Below, one piece after another: positions 8,158 to 16,058 of a stretch of DNA of 64,000 nucleotides. The stretch is taken from the NCBI RefSeq assembly GCF_001571145.1, contig NZ_BCTF01000022.1:37006-101005 (forward strand), in the 5' to 3' direction. The translations under genes and the position numbers were made by a program. Positions within the stretch are counted from its first letter, which is position 1; each line of letters opens with the position of its first letter. The notes under the pieces are model-generated. The model was not told the origin of the DNA. It saw only the letters and a program-made list of their open reading frames with translations, and ran no database searches. This DNA is from Hydrogenophaga flava NBRC 102514. Its GTDB lineage: Bacteria > Pseudomonadota > Gammaproteobacteria > Burkholderiales > Burkholderiaceae_C.

Positions 8158-10238
8158 GCTGCAAGCTCCCCAAGAATCGGGCCGATACGGATAAGGTGGG
8201 TTTCAGGAATCTCGCTGTGGGCGAGCACCTGCAGGCGCGGCGCGGCGCGGCGCAGCAGGCGGGCCATCGCGGTGCGGATGGCATCGGGCACCAGCAGGCA
8301 GGCAGGCACGCCCCGCTCTTCCTGCCGGTTGGCGATTTCGGCGGCGGACTTCGAGAGCGTCTCGGCCACACCGGGGTCCAGCGCGCCGGCGCCGTTGCCG
8401 GTCAGGGCCTGCATAAGCAGGCGCTCCAGGCCGGGTTCGATCGCAATGACCTCAAGTTCCTTGACCGAACCGCCGTAAATCTGCTGGACGATGGCCGGCG
8501 ACAGCGCGGTGCGCACACGGCGGGCCAGCTCGACCGGGTCGGAGGTGCTGCCGGCGTGTTCGGCCAGGGATTCGATGATGGTGCGGATGTCGCGCACGTG
8601 CACCGACTCTTCCAGCAGCAGCTGCAGCACTTTCTGGAAGGTGGCGACGGGGACCATTTTCGGCACGACCTCTTCGATCAGTTTCGGGGCCAGGCGGGTC
8701 ACGTGTTCGACCAGGTCCTGGGTCTCTGTCCGGCTCAGCAACTTGGCGGCCTGGACTTGCATCAAGTGTGAAAGATGGGTCGCCAGCACGGTCTCGGAAT
8801 CAACCACCGTAAAACCGGCCATTTGCGCGTTCTCTTTCTGCTTCTCGTCGATCCAGTGCGCGGGCAGGCCAAAAGCAGGGTCCTTGGTGGGGGTGCCGAT
8901 CAGCGGTGTGCCCACGCCGCCCGGGTCGATGGCCAGGAACATGCCGGGGAAGACCTCGCCCTCGCCCACCACCACGCCGCGCAGGGTGATGCGGTAGCCG
9001 CTGGGCCGCAGCTCGAGGTTGTCGCGCACGTGCACGGCCGGCGGCAGGAAGCCCACCTCCTGTGCGAACTTCTTGCGCACACCCTTGATGCGGGTGAGCA
9101 GGTCGCCCTGGCGGTTCTTGTCGACCATGGCGATCAGGCGGTAGCCCAGCTCCAGGCCCAGCAGGTCGACCGGCTGCAGGTCGTCCCAGGTGGCCTCGCC
9201 GTCGCTGGGCGGCGCGGCCGGCTGCTCGGGGGCCTTGGGCTTGCGCTCTTCCTGCAGGCGCCACCAGGCCAGGCCACCGATGGCCGCGGCGAAGGCCAGA
9301 AACACCAGGTGCGGCATGCCGGGGATGACGCCCAGCAGGAACAGCACGCCGGCGGTGATGCCCAGCACGCGCGAGGACATGAACATCTGGTCGACGATCT
9401 GCACGCCCAGGTCCTGTTCCTTGCCCACGCGCGAGACCACCATGGCGGCGGCCACCGAGATCAGCAGGCCCGGGATCTGCGCCACCAGCGCGTCACCGAC
9501 GGCCAGCAGGATGTAGCTGTCGGCGGCCTCGCCGGCCGACAGGCCGTGCTGGACCATGCCGATGATCAGGCCGCCGATGATGTTGATGAACAGGATCAGG
9601 ATGCCGGCGATGGCGTCGCCGCGCACGAACTTGGAGGCACCGTCCATGGAGCCGAAGAACTCGGCCTCTTCGCCCACTTCGGCGCGGCGGCGCTTGGCTT
9701 CCTGCTCGTTGATCAGGCCGGCGCCCAGGTCGGCGTCGATGGCCATCTGCTTGCCGGGCATGGCGTCCAGGGTGAAGCGGGCCGAGACCTCGGCAATGCG
9801 CTCCGAGCCCTTGGTGATCACCACGAAGTTGATCACCACCAGGATGGCGAACACGATGAAACCGACCGCGAAGTTGCCGCCGATCAGGAAGTGGCCGAAG
9901 GCCTCGATCACCGCACCCGCGGCGCCTGGGCCGGTGTGGCCTTCCATCAGCACCACGCGGGTGGAGGCCACGTTCAGCGACAGGCGCAGCAGCGTGGTCA
10001 GCAGCAGCACGGTGGGGAAGACCGAGAAGTCCAGCGGCGCGCGCATGTAGGCCGCCACCATCATCACCACCAGCGCGATCGCGATGTTCAGGGTGAAGAA
10101 GGTGTCCAGCACCCAGGGCGCCAGCGGCAGCACCATCATGGCCAGCACCAGCACCACCAGCAGCGGCGCGGCCATTCCCTGGGCCAGCGCGGCGTGGCGG
10201 CCGAACCATTGCTGCAGGAATTTCAGTTGGGCGTTCAT
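8154..10238 (-). CDS. flhA: Flagellar type III export gate protein FlhA
   Basis: A 694-residue inner-membrane protein of the flagellar export apparatus, normal length for the family. The N-terminal half has about eight hydrophobic helices and the highly conserved FHIPEP-family segments, for example MRAPLDFSVFPTVLLLTTLL, RLSLNVASTRVVL and FVRGDAIAGILILFINIIGG. The C-terminal cytoplasmic half (from about 350) is the substrate/chaperone docking domain. The ATG overlaps the flhB stop (ATGA). It works with FlhB, FliP, FliQ and FliR, all of which are encoded in this window. Confidence 0.97.
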   Translation of the reverse strand: MNAQLKFLQQWFGRHAALAQGMAAPLLVVLVLAMMVLPLAPWVLDTFFTLNIAIALVVMMVAAYMRAPLDFSVFPTVLLLTTLLRLSLNVASTRVVLMEGHTGPGAAGAVIEAFGHFLIGGNFAVGFIVFAILVVINFVVITKGSERIAEVSARFTLDAMPGKQMAIDADLGAGLINEQEAKRRRAEVGEEAEFFGSMDGASKFVRGDAIAGILILFINIIGGLIIGMVQHGLSAGEAADSYILLAVGDALVAQIPGLLISVAAAMVVSRVGKEQDLGVQIVDQMFMSSRVLGITAGVLFLLGVIPGMPHLVFLAFAAAIGGLAWWRLQEERKPKAPEQPAAPPSDGEATWDDLQPVDLLGLELGYRLIAMVDKNRQGDLLTRIKGVRKKFAQEVGFLPPAVHVRDNLELRPSGYRITLRGVVVGEGEVFPGMFLAIDPGGVGTPLIGTPTKDPAFGLPAHWIDEKQKENAQMAGFTVVDSETVLATHLSHLMQVQAAKLLSRTETQDLVEHVTRLAPKLIEEVVPKMVPVATFQKVLQLLLEESVHVRDIRTIIESLAEHAGSTSDPVELARRVRTALSPAIVQQIYGGSVKELEVIAIEPGLERLLMQALTGNGAGALDPGVAETLSKSAAEIANRQEERGVPACLLVPDAIRTAMARLLRRAAPRLQVLAHSEIPETHLIRIGPILGELAA

Positions 10239-11392
10239 TCAGCGGCTCCCGGGGTCGGCGTGGGTTTCCAGTGCGGATCGAGTTCGGGCGGCACCTGCGG
10301 ATCGGGCGCGGCGCCGGGCATGGCGCCACGACCGGCCAGCGCGGCCTTGAGCTGGTAGACATAGGCCAGCACCTGGGCCACCGCGGTGTAGAGGGCGGAA
10401 GGGATTTCCTGGTCGAGCTCGGCGTGGGCGTAGAGCGCACGCGCCAGCATGGGCGACTGCAGCACCGGCACCTTGTGTTCCTTGGCCACGTCGCGGATGC
10501 GCAGGGCCAGCAGGTCGGCACCCTTGGCGATCACGCGCGGCGCGCTCATGGTGGCGTCGTCGTACTGGATGGCCACGGCGTAGTGGGTCGGGTTCATCAC
10601 CACCAGGTCGGCCTTGGGCACGGCACCGATGCTGATGCGGTGCGCCAGCTCGCGCTGGCGGCGGCGGCGCTGGCCCTTGACGTGCGGGTCGCCTTCGTTC
10701 TGCTTGTGTTCCTGCTTGACCTCCTCGCGCGACATGCGCAGGCGCTGGGCGTGCAGGAACTTCTGCATCGGGAAGTCGATGAGCGCGAACAGCATCACCA
10801 CCCCCAGCAGGATGCCCACGCCGGTGCGCATCCACAGCGCCAGCTGTCCCAGCCCGCCTTCCAGCGGCTGCATCAGCAGGCTGGCGAAACCAGCGATGTG
10901 AGAAGAGAGGAACTTCCAGCCGACGAAGCCGACGATGGCGGTCATCACCGCCAGCTTGACGGTCTCGAACAGCTGCTGTTTGGAGAACATGCGCCCCAGC
11001 CCGGCGAGGGGACTGAGCCGGGTCAGGTCCGGGGCCATGGTGTGGGTGGTGATGGTCCAGCTGCCCGAGGCGAAGGCGGCGAACACGGCCAGCGCCAGGG
11101 TGGCCAGACCCAGGGGCATGAACACCACCAGACCCAGGCCCAGGCTGGCGTGCAGGCGTTCGATCAGCAGCTGGGGCTGCAGCAGCGCGCTGTGGTCAAA
11201 GCGCAGCTGCGAGGCCAGTGAGGTCTGCAGATGCGCAAACCCCATCGGCAGCAGCAGCATCAGCAGCACCGCGCCACCGCCCAGCACTGCGAGGTTGGAC
11301 AGCTCCTTCGAACGCGGCAGCTGGCCCTCTTCGCGCGCCTTCTTCAGGCGGTGCGCAGTGGCCGGCAGGTTCTTGTCTTGGGAGGAGGACAT
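10235..11392 (-). CDS. flhB: Flagellar export switch protein FlhB
   Basis: A 385-residue membrane protein. It starts with the family-typical charged stretch KNLPATAHRLKKAREEGQLPRSKEL, read as separate motifs HRLKKAREEGQ and RSKEL, then four membrane segments between about 35 and 205. The cytoplasmic domain contains the self-cleaving NPTH site (N267-H270) that switches export specificity from hook to filament proteins. An alanine/proline-rich tail ends the protein. No purine-rich ribosome site precedes the ATG; instead a 9-bp inverted repeat lies directly upstream (see 11396-11421). First gene of the flhB-flhA-flhF-flhG-fliA operon. Confidence 0.96.
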   Translation of the reverse strand: MSSSQDKNLPATAHRLKKAREEGQLPRSKELSNLAVLGGGAVLLMLLLPMGFAHLQTSLASQLRFDHSALLQPQLLIERLHASLGLGLVVFMPLGLATLALAVFAAFASGSWTITTHTMAPDLTRLSPLAGLGRMFSKQQLFETVKLAVMTAIVGFVGWKFLSSHIAGFASLLMQPLEGGLGQLALWMRTGVGILLGVVMLFALIDFPMQKFLHAQRLRMSREEVKQEHKQNEGDPHVKGQRRRRQRELAHRISIGAVPKADLVVMNPTHYAVAIQYDDATMSAPRVIAKGADLLALRIRDVAKEHKVPVLQSPMLARALYAHAELDQEIPSALYTAVAQVLAYVYQLKAALAGRGAMPGAAPDPQVPPELDPHWKPTPTPGAAE

Positions 11393-11395
11393 CGG

Positions 11396-11421
11396 TCTGA
11401 CTCAGGAAAACTTGAGTCAGA
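11396..11421 (-). promoter_or_regulatory. Inverted repeat directly upstream of flhB start
   Basis: Arms TCTGACTCA and TGAGTCAGA (9 bp, perfect) flank an 8-nt spacer. On the flhB strand the element ends four bases before the ATG and takes the place of a ribosome-binding site. It could be an operator overlapping the transcript start or an RNA hairpin that controls flhB translation. The binding factor is unknown. Confidence 0.55.
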
Positions 11422-11452
11422 TTGTGGAAGTCGGCCCCCGAAATGAAGGCGA

Positions 11453-11479
11453 GAAAAGGCGGGCACGAGGCCCGCTTTT
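11453..11479 (-). terminator. Rho-independent terminator after cheZ
   Basis: An AAAAGG-CGGGC / GCCCGC-TTTT hairpin (one bulged base) with an ACGAG loop sits 22 nt past the cheZ stop. A/T tracts flank both sides, so it can work for the minus strand. It separates cheY-cheZ from the flhB operon, which therefore probably has its own promoter in the roughly 60 nt that remain. Confidence 0.7.
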
Positions 11480-11500
11480 CCCGAAGCGAAATGCCCGGAT

Positions 11501-12115
11501 CTAGAAACCGAGACTGGCGAGCAGATCGTCCACGTCCTTCTGGTCGGCCACCACGTCGGTGCGGCCTTCGGTGTCGACCACCGGCCCTTCCAGGGCGTTC
11601 ATGTCGTAGGCCTTGTCCTGGCCCGGGGCGCCGGTGGGCGCCGACTGCAGCAGCAGGGCCAGCAGCTGTTCCTCGATGGTGGCGGCCAGCTGCACCACCC
11701 GGTTGATCACCTGGCCGGTGAGGTCGTGGAAGTCCTGCGCCATCATGATCTCGGTCAGGCGCGAATTGCTCTTCTCGCTGAGCTCGACCACGTCCTTCGC
11801 CCAGTTCAGCAGCTCGGGCATGGCCTTGGCCAGACCCGGCACCGCGGCGATGGTGGAGGTCAGCTGGCGACCGCGCTCGGTGATGAGCTCCTGCTCGGGC
11901 TTGGCACCGTCCACGTGGTTGAGCACCTTCTCGGCCGCCTCACCGGTGAGGCGTGCGATGTAGGAGAGCCGGCTCTGCGCGTCGGGCAGCTGGTCGACCG
12001 TGCCCTTGAGTTTGTCGGCGTACCCCAGTTCCTTCAGGGCGTCGTGCAGCTGGCGCGTGATGGAGCCCAGTTGCTGGAACATTTCTGGATTGCCCGGGCT
12101 GTTGCTCTTTGACAT
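11501..12115 (-). CDS. cheZ: CheY-P phosphatase CheZ
   Basis: A 204-residue all-helical protein. The catalytic segment MAQDFHDLTGQVI contains D131 and Q135, matching the Asp and Gln of enterobacterial CheZ (D143, Q147) that speed up CheY dephosphorylation. The C-terminal peptide VDDLLASLGF is almost identical to the known CheY-binding tail of CheZ. It lies 17 nt downstream of cheY and is followed by a terminator. A second, much smaller protein with a similar D-x3-Q motif is encoded at 33569. Confidence 0.96.
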   Translation of the reverse strand: MSKSNSPGNPEMFQQLGSITRQLHDALKELGYADKLKGTVDQLPDAQSRLSYIARLTGEAAEKVLNHVDGAKPEQELITERGRQLTSTIAAVPGLAKAMPELLNWAKDVVELSEKSNSRLTEIMMAQDFHDLTGQVINRVVQLAATIEEQLLALLLQSAPTGAPGQDKAYDMNALEGPVVDTEGRTDVVADQKDVDDLLASLGF

Positions 12116-12132
12116 GTGAACTCCCGCTGGGC

Positions 12133-12519
12133 TCAGAGGCCGAGTTTCTTGAAGATGTTGGCGAGCTTGTCTTCCAGCGTGGCCTTGGTGAACGGCTTGA
12201 CGATGTAGCCTGCTGCGCCGCCCTGTGCGGCCATCACGATGTCTTCCTTGCGCGCCTCGGCCGTCACCATCAGGACCGGCAGGTGCTTGAGCGCCTCGTC
12301 CTTCTTGATCTCGGCCAGCAGCTGGAAGCCGTTCATGTTGGGCATGTTGATGTCGCTGACGACAAAGTTGAAGTTGCCGTTCTTGAGCTTGTTGAGCGCG
12401 ATCACCCCGTCTTCCGCCTCATCGGCGTCGGCGTGACCGATCTCCTTGAGCAGGTTGCGCACGATGCGGCGCATGGTGGAGAAGTCGTCAACGATCAGGA
12501 ATTTCATCGGGGTGGACAT
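12133..12519 (-). CDS. cheY: Chemotaxis response regulator CheY
   Basis: A 128-residue single receiver domain closely resembling enterobacterial CheY. It has the acidic pair D11-D12, phospho-acceptor D56 in [12 protein letters not shown], the MVTAEA threonine and the GYIVKPF lysine. When phosphorylated it binds FliM and reverses the motor. The ATG at 12519 has a GGAGA site and gives the standard N-terminus; a longer frame runs back into the motB end. It is followed by cheZ and lies 31 nt after motB, so motA-motB-cheY-cheZ is likely one operon. A second, different CheY is encoded at 34049. Confidence 0.97.
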   Translation of the reverse strand: MSTPMKFLIVDDFSTMRRIVRNLLKEIGHADADEAEDGVIALNKLKNGNFNFVVSDINMPNMNGFQLLAEIKKDEALKHLPVLMVTAEARKEDIVMAAQGGAAGYIVKPFTKATLEDKLANIFKKLGL

Positions 12520-12550
12520 GGTGGGGTCTCCTGTCAGGAAACAGTGGCGG

Positions 12551-13645
12551 TTAGCGGGGCTTGACAGGCCCAGCCTCTTCTCGGGGTTTCGGCACTTCTG
12601 CCAGTTTCTGAAGATCGGGCAGGCCCATCGGCAGCTTGCGCACCGGCTCAACGGGCGATTCGACCTGGGGAACGGCCGTTTCTGCGCCGGCTTGCGGTGC
12701 CGGCATGGCCCCGGCAGCGGGCTCGGCGGGTTGGGTGGGCCCGGCGGGCACCTCGGGCGGGCGCAGCGCCGTGCCGTCGCCGGTGGGCGCCATGCGCTCC
12801 TCGGCCTCGCGGGTCATGACCAGGATGCTGATGCGCCGGTTCATCGGCGCGTCGGGCTGGTTCGCGTCCAGCAGCCGGCTGGAGGCCAGGCCCTCGACGC
12901 GCGCCAGCTTGTTGTCGGGCAGGCCGCCGGCCACCAGTTCGCGGCGCGAGGCGTTGGCGCGGTCGGACGAGAGCTCCCAGTTGCTGTAGCCGCGGTCGCC
13001 GCTGCCGTAGGGCGTGGCGTCGGTGTGGCCCGAGAGCGCAAGCCGGTTCTCCATGTCGCCGATGGCCCCGCCGATCTCGCGCAGGATCTGGCGCATATAG
13101 GGTTTGACCATCGCGCTGCCGACGTCGAACATGGGGCGGTTCTGGTCGTCGACGATCTGGATCTGCAAGCCGTCGGCGGTCTTCTCCATCCGGATCTGCG
13201 ACTTGAACTCGGACAGCGCCGGGTTGCTTTCGATCAGATCGTTGAGCTTGACCTGCAGCGCGTCGATGCGCGCGGCGTCCCTGCGCGCGAGCTCGGCCCG
13301 CGCCATCTGCGCACCCATGAGCTTGGCCGCGCGTTCGGCGTCGCCGGTGTCGACCTGGCCTTGCCGGCGCGAGAGGTCCTGTCCGCCACCGGGCAGCACG
13401 GAGTCGCTGTTGCCGGTGCCGTTGCCCCCCATCAGCGTGACCTTGACCGGGTTGGAGAAATAGTCGGCGATGCCCTTGAGGTCGCCCGACGAGGTCGAGC
13501 CCAGCAGCCACATGAGCAGGAAGAAGGCCATCATGGCCGTCACGAAGTCGGCGTAGGCGATCTTCCACGCGCCGCCGTGCGCCGCATGCCCGCCCTTCTT
13601 GACGCGCTTGACGATGATGGGCTGGAGCTTCTTGCCGTCGGCCAT
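12551..13645 (-). CDS. motB: Flagellar motor stator protein MotB
   Basis: A 364-residue protein with a basic N-terminus ([15 protein letters not shown]), one membrane helix ([16 protein letters not shown]) that holds the proton-binding aspartate just before it (YADFVTAM), a plug region and an OmpA-like peptidoglycan-binding domain (about 195-300: [27 protein letters not shown] and NRRISILVM, given as separate motifs [10 protein letters not shown] and [10 protein letters not shown]). The C-terminal 60 residues are proline/alanine-rich. The ATG overlaps the motA stop by one base (TGATG). MotA4MotB2 type proton-driven stator. Confidence 0.96.
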   Translation of the reverse strand: MADGKKLQPIIVKRVKKGGHAAHGGAWKIAYADFVTAMMAFFLLMWLLGSTSSGDLKGIADYFSNPVKVTLMGGNGTGNSDSVLPGGGQDLSRRQGQVDTGDAERAAKLMGAQMARAELARRDAARIDALQVKLNDLIESNPALSEFKSQIRMEKTADGLQIQIVDDQNRPMFDVGSAMVKPYMRQILREIGGAIGDMENRLALSGHTDATPYGSGDRGYSNWELSSDRANASRRELVAGGLPDNKLARVEGLASSRLLDANQPDAPMNRRISILVMTREAEERMAPTGDGTALRPPEVPAGPTQPAEPAAGAMPAPQAGAETAVPQVESPVEPVRKLPMGLPDLQKLAEVPKPREEAGPVKPR

Positions 13646-14505
13646 CACTTCTTCCCTTTGACGTGGCCTTCCAGCTCGGAGAAGCTCGGGCGCACATCGG
13701 AGAACAGCACCTTGCGGCCAAACTCGATGGCGGTGGAGGGCGCGTAGCCCTGCATCGAGGCCAGCAGCGTGGTCTTGATGCAGAGGAATTCCTTGGACGC
13801 CTCTTCGGTCTTCTGTTCCAGCAGGCCACCCAGCGGTTCGAACACACCGTAGGCCAGCAGGATGCCCAGGAAGGTGCCGACCAGGGCCGATCCGATCATG
13901 CCGCCCAGCACCGCCGGCGGCTGGCCCACCGAGCCCATGGTGTTCACCACGCCGAGCACGGCGGCCACGATGCCGAACGCCGGCAGCGCGCCGGCCAGGC
14001 GGCCGATAGCCGCCACCGGGGCGTGTGCCTCCTGGTGGTGGGTCTCGATCTCGGCGTCCATCAGCGACTCGATCTCGTGGGCGTTGAGGTTGCCCGAGAC
14101 CATCATGCGCAGGTAGTCGGTGATGAACTCCACCACGTGGTGGTCGGCCGAGATCACGGGGTACTTCTTGAACAGCGCCGACTGCTCGGGGTTCTCCACG
14201 TCCTGCTCGATGGCCATCAGGCCTTCCTTGCGCGCCTTCTGCAGGATGTCGAACTGCAGCGCCAGCAGCTCCATGTAGCGCGCCTTGGTGAAGCGGCTGC
14301 CCTTGAAGCACTGGCCGAATCCTGCGAGCGTGGCCTTGACCACCTTCATCTGGTTGTTGATGAGGAAGGCGCCAATGGCGGCGCCGAAGATGGTGGTCAT
14401 CTCGAACGGCAGCGCCTTGAGGATCACGCCGATGTTGCCGCCGTGAAAGATGTAGACCCCGAAGATGCAGGCCATCGATATCAGGAAGCCGACGATGACA
14501 AACAT
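13645..14505 (-). CDS. motA: Flagellar motor stator protein MotA
   Basis: A 286-residue membrane protein with four hydrophobic segments: two near the N-terminus (MFVIVGFLISMACIFGVYIF, and IFGAAIGAFLINNQ) and two at about 165-230 (LAGALPAFGIVAAVLGVVNT, GTFLGILLAYGVFEPLG). Between them is the large cytoplasmic loop that contacts FliG. Length and order match MotA of proton-driven motors. A likely sigma-28 promoter lies about 60 nt upstream (14564-14591), downstream of the flhDC terminator, so transcription can be independent of flhDC. Confidence 0.97.
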   Translation of the reverse strand: MFVIVGFLISMACIFGVYIFHGGNIGVILKALPFEMTTIFGAAIGAFLINNQMKVVKATLAGFGQCFKGSRFTKARYMELLALQFDILQKARKEGLMAIEQDVENPEQSALFKKYPVISADHHVVEFITDYLRMMVSGNLNAHEIESLMDAEIETHHQEAHAPVAAIGRLAGALPAFGIVAAVLGVVNTMGSVGQPPAVLGGMIGSALVGTFLGILLAYGVFEPLGGLLEQKTEEASKEFLCIKTTLLASMQGYAPSTAIEFGRKVLFSDVRPSFSELEGHVKGKK

Positions 14506-14563
14506 GAAGTGAACCTTGAGTTGAAACGGAACCCGGAGCGCAATGCCCCAACGACTGTCTTTC

Positions 14564-14591
14564 CTATCGGTCCAACTCTAGGGGTGATTGA
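14564..14591 (-). promoter_or_regulatory. Candidate FliA (sigma-28) promoter of motA operon
   Basis: On the minus strand TCAA (14591-14588) is followed after 16 nt by ACCGATAG (14571-14564), close to the sigma-28 -10 consensus GCCGATAA. The expected start falls about 50 nt before motA. The -35 is only partial and the spacing is one base longer than in the other candidates here. Confidence 0.45.
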
Positions 14592-14607
14592 GGTCCGCCA
14601 GAAACGC

Positions 14608-14634
14608 AAAAAGGACCCTCGCAAGGGTCCTTTT
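14608..14634. terminator. Bidirectional terminator between flhDC and motA
   Basis: AAAAAGGACCCT-CGCA-AGGGTCCTTTT forms a strong 9-11 bp stem with A and T tracts on both sides. It lies 23 nt after the flhC stop and ends the flhDC transcript. Confidence 0.88.
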
Positions 14635-14657
14635 CAGGGTTTGAACGGAGCAGGCGT

Positions 14658-15197
14658 TCAGTGCAGACGGAGGCCGCCGCTGGCGCTGCCCTTGCCGGCG
14701 CGGGCCGGCGGCTCACACAGGCCGCAGACGAAGCTCTTGGCGTTCTCGTAGGGCTCGGTGACGAAGTGGCCACCGCAGCAGGAGCACTTGGTCAGGGTCA
14801 GCATGCCGCTGTCGACGAACTTCACCAGGCGCCAGGCGCGGGTCACGGACAGCAGGGGCTCGATGGAGCTGGCGGTCATCTGTTCGCTGTACAGGCGGAA
14901 GGCCTTGATCACGGTGTCGATCTCTTCCAGCTCGCTGGTCTTGGAGAGGTACTCGTGGATGTTCAGGAACAGCGAGGCGTGGATGTTGGGCTGCCAGGTC
15001 AGGAACCAGTCGGTCGAGAAAGGCAGCTGACCCTTGGACGGGCTCTTGCCGGCCACTTCCTTGTACAGGCGCAGCAGGCGCTCATACGACAGGCTGGTTT
15101 CGTACTCCAGCACCTGCAGGCGGGCACCGAGCTGGATCAGGGCCACGGCACGGGCGATGTCGCGCGACTCGTTGAGGATGCTTTTTGCGGTGGCCAT
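14658..15197 (-). CDS. flhC: Flagellar master activator subunit FlhC
   Basis: A 179-residue subunit of the FlhD4C2 activator. It carries the FlhC-type zinc site with four cysteines in the C-terminal third (KCSCCGGHFV and FVCGLCEPP), and the conserved AWRLVKFVDSG. FlhDC recruits RNA polymerase at class II flagellar promoters; a matching site is seen upstream of fliL. It lies 27 nt downstream of flhD and is followed by a strong terminator, so flhDC is a bicistronic unit. Confidence 0.97.
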   Translation of the reverse strand: MATAKSILNESRDIARAVALIQLGARLQVLEYETSLSYERLLRLYKEVAGKSPSKGQLPFSTDWFLTWQPNIHASLFLNIHEYLSKTSELEEIDTVIKAFRLYSEQMTASSIEPLLSVTRAWRLVKFVDSGMLTLTKCSCCGGHFVTEPYENAKSFVCGLCEPPARAGKGSASGGLRLH

Positions 15198-15224
15198 GGT
15201 GCGTGCTCCGTGCGGGGGTGGTGA

Positions 15225-15566
15225 TCAGTGGGCCGTCGTGGTCATCGACTCGGCGAACTTGCCGGCCATCAGGATCGACGCGTGCAGCTGGGTCGTGGTG
15301 GCGTTGTCGACCTTCTTCACGTTGCGGCTGGTCAGCAGGTTCCACACCAGGTCGTCGTCCACACGGAAGCGGCACAGCAGCATGTTGGTCGAAGCGATCT
15401 TGAGCAGCTGGGCGGTCGAGAGCATGCCCAGCAGGTCGGCGGCCTCTTCGGTCAGACCCAGGCGGAACAGCGCTTCGGCGCGGTCCTTGCGGATCAGGTT
15501 CTGGGCCAGCATCAGGTAGGTCAGGTTGGCTTCGCGGATTTCGGCCAAGAGTTGTTCGCTGTCCAT
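15225..15566 (-). CDS. flhD: Flagellar master activator subunit FlhD
   Basis: A 113-residue helical protein (MDSEQLLAEIREANLTYLML start, then RKDRAEALFRLGLTEEAADLLGMLS), matching FlhD in length and pattern. It forms the FlhD4C2 complex with FlhC. A GGAGAAACACC site precedes the ATG. Being first in the operon, it depends on the repeat-rich 490-bp region upstream that it shares with fliC. Confidence 0.95.
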   Translation of the reverse strand: MDSEQLLAEIREANLTYLMLAQNLIRKDRAEALFRLGLTEEAADLLGMLSTAQLLKIASTNMLLCRFRVDDDLVWNLLTSRNVKKVDNATTTQLHASILMAGKFAESMTTTAH

Positions 15567-15854
15567 GGTGTTTCTCCTTCAGATCGGTCGGCGGTGCTGG
15601 CGGGTTGCTACATCTGCTGACTTGATGTGAGTAATTGTGTCGGGCCGTAAAAAATCTTGAATCGGGAAACGGCTGTTCGCACTGTCGGCGCGCACCCGAC
15701 ACCGTGTCAGATTTTTTCCTACAACCAAGGTACTCATCCGGGTGTCCACCGAGCACCCGACGGCGCGCACCCCTGTGGGCGGGGTGGCGGCACTAAGACC
15801 GGAACAGGGACGTGCATCCCTTGCTTATTTCACCGATCCGGTATAGGGCGGGGC

Positions 15855-15881
15855 TAAAGAATATGTCAGGGCCACCGAAAA
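15855..15881 (+). promoter_or_regulatory. FliA (sigma-28) promoter of fliC
   Basis: TAAAGAAT, 11 nt, ACCGAAAA; consensus is TAAAGTTT-N11-GCCGATAA. Predicted start near 15888 gives an unusually long leader of about 170 nt before fliC. Confidence 0.7.
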
Positions 15882-15988
15882 GCATCTCAACGAACTTCTA
15901 AAAGGTTCGTCGTCCGGCAAGCAACGCGGCGAGACGGTCACCGGCCCGAGGGCCAACCGGCTTGCAGCGACGAGCACCGGTCATGGCG

Positions 15989-16006
15989 GTCCGTCGAAAG
16001 ACGGAC
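15989..16006 (+). promoter_or_regulatory. Hairpin in the fliC leader
   Basis: GTCCGTC-GAAA-GACGGAC: a perfect 7-bp stem closed by a GNRA tetraloop, about 50 nt before the fliC start codon and within the predicted transcript. It may stabilise the mRNA or serve post-transcriptional control; function not known. Confidence 0.6.
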
Positions 16007-16058
16007 GTTGAGATTGGCAGCGATGCCGGATTACTTTGTCCAACTTTAGGAGTTAACG

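Larger units (their letters stand above)
15567..16058. promoter_or_regulatory. Divergent flhD/fliC regulatory region
   Basis: No credible gene is seen in these 492 bases. The flhD side holds a 12-bp direct repeat CGGCGCGCACCC (15686-15697 and 15761-15772), the palindrome GACAC-C-GTGTC (15698-15708) and a GGGTG...CACCC pair (15741-15757), so several operators for flhDC control are possible. The fliC side holds a sigma-28 promoter (15855-15881), a long GC-rich leader with a GNRA-type hairpin (15989-16006) and the AGGAG ribosome site (16048-16052). Confidence 0.6.

Noticed and set aside
13663..14751. Open frame antisense to motA
   Set aside because: Antisense to a well-conserved gene and reads through the flhDC terminator.
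15800..15850. Possible sigma-54 or sigma-70 promoter left of the fliC sigma-28 site
   Set aside because: The GG/GC or -35/-10 spacing does not match the consensus; nothing that could be defended.
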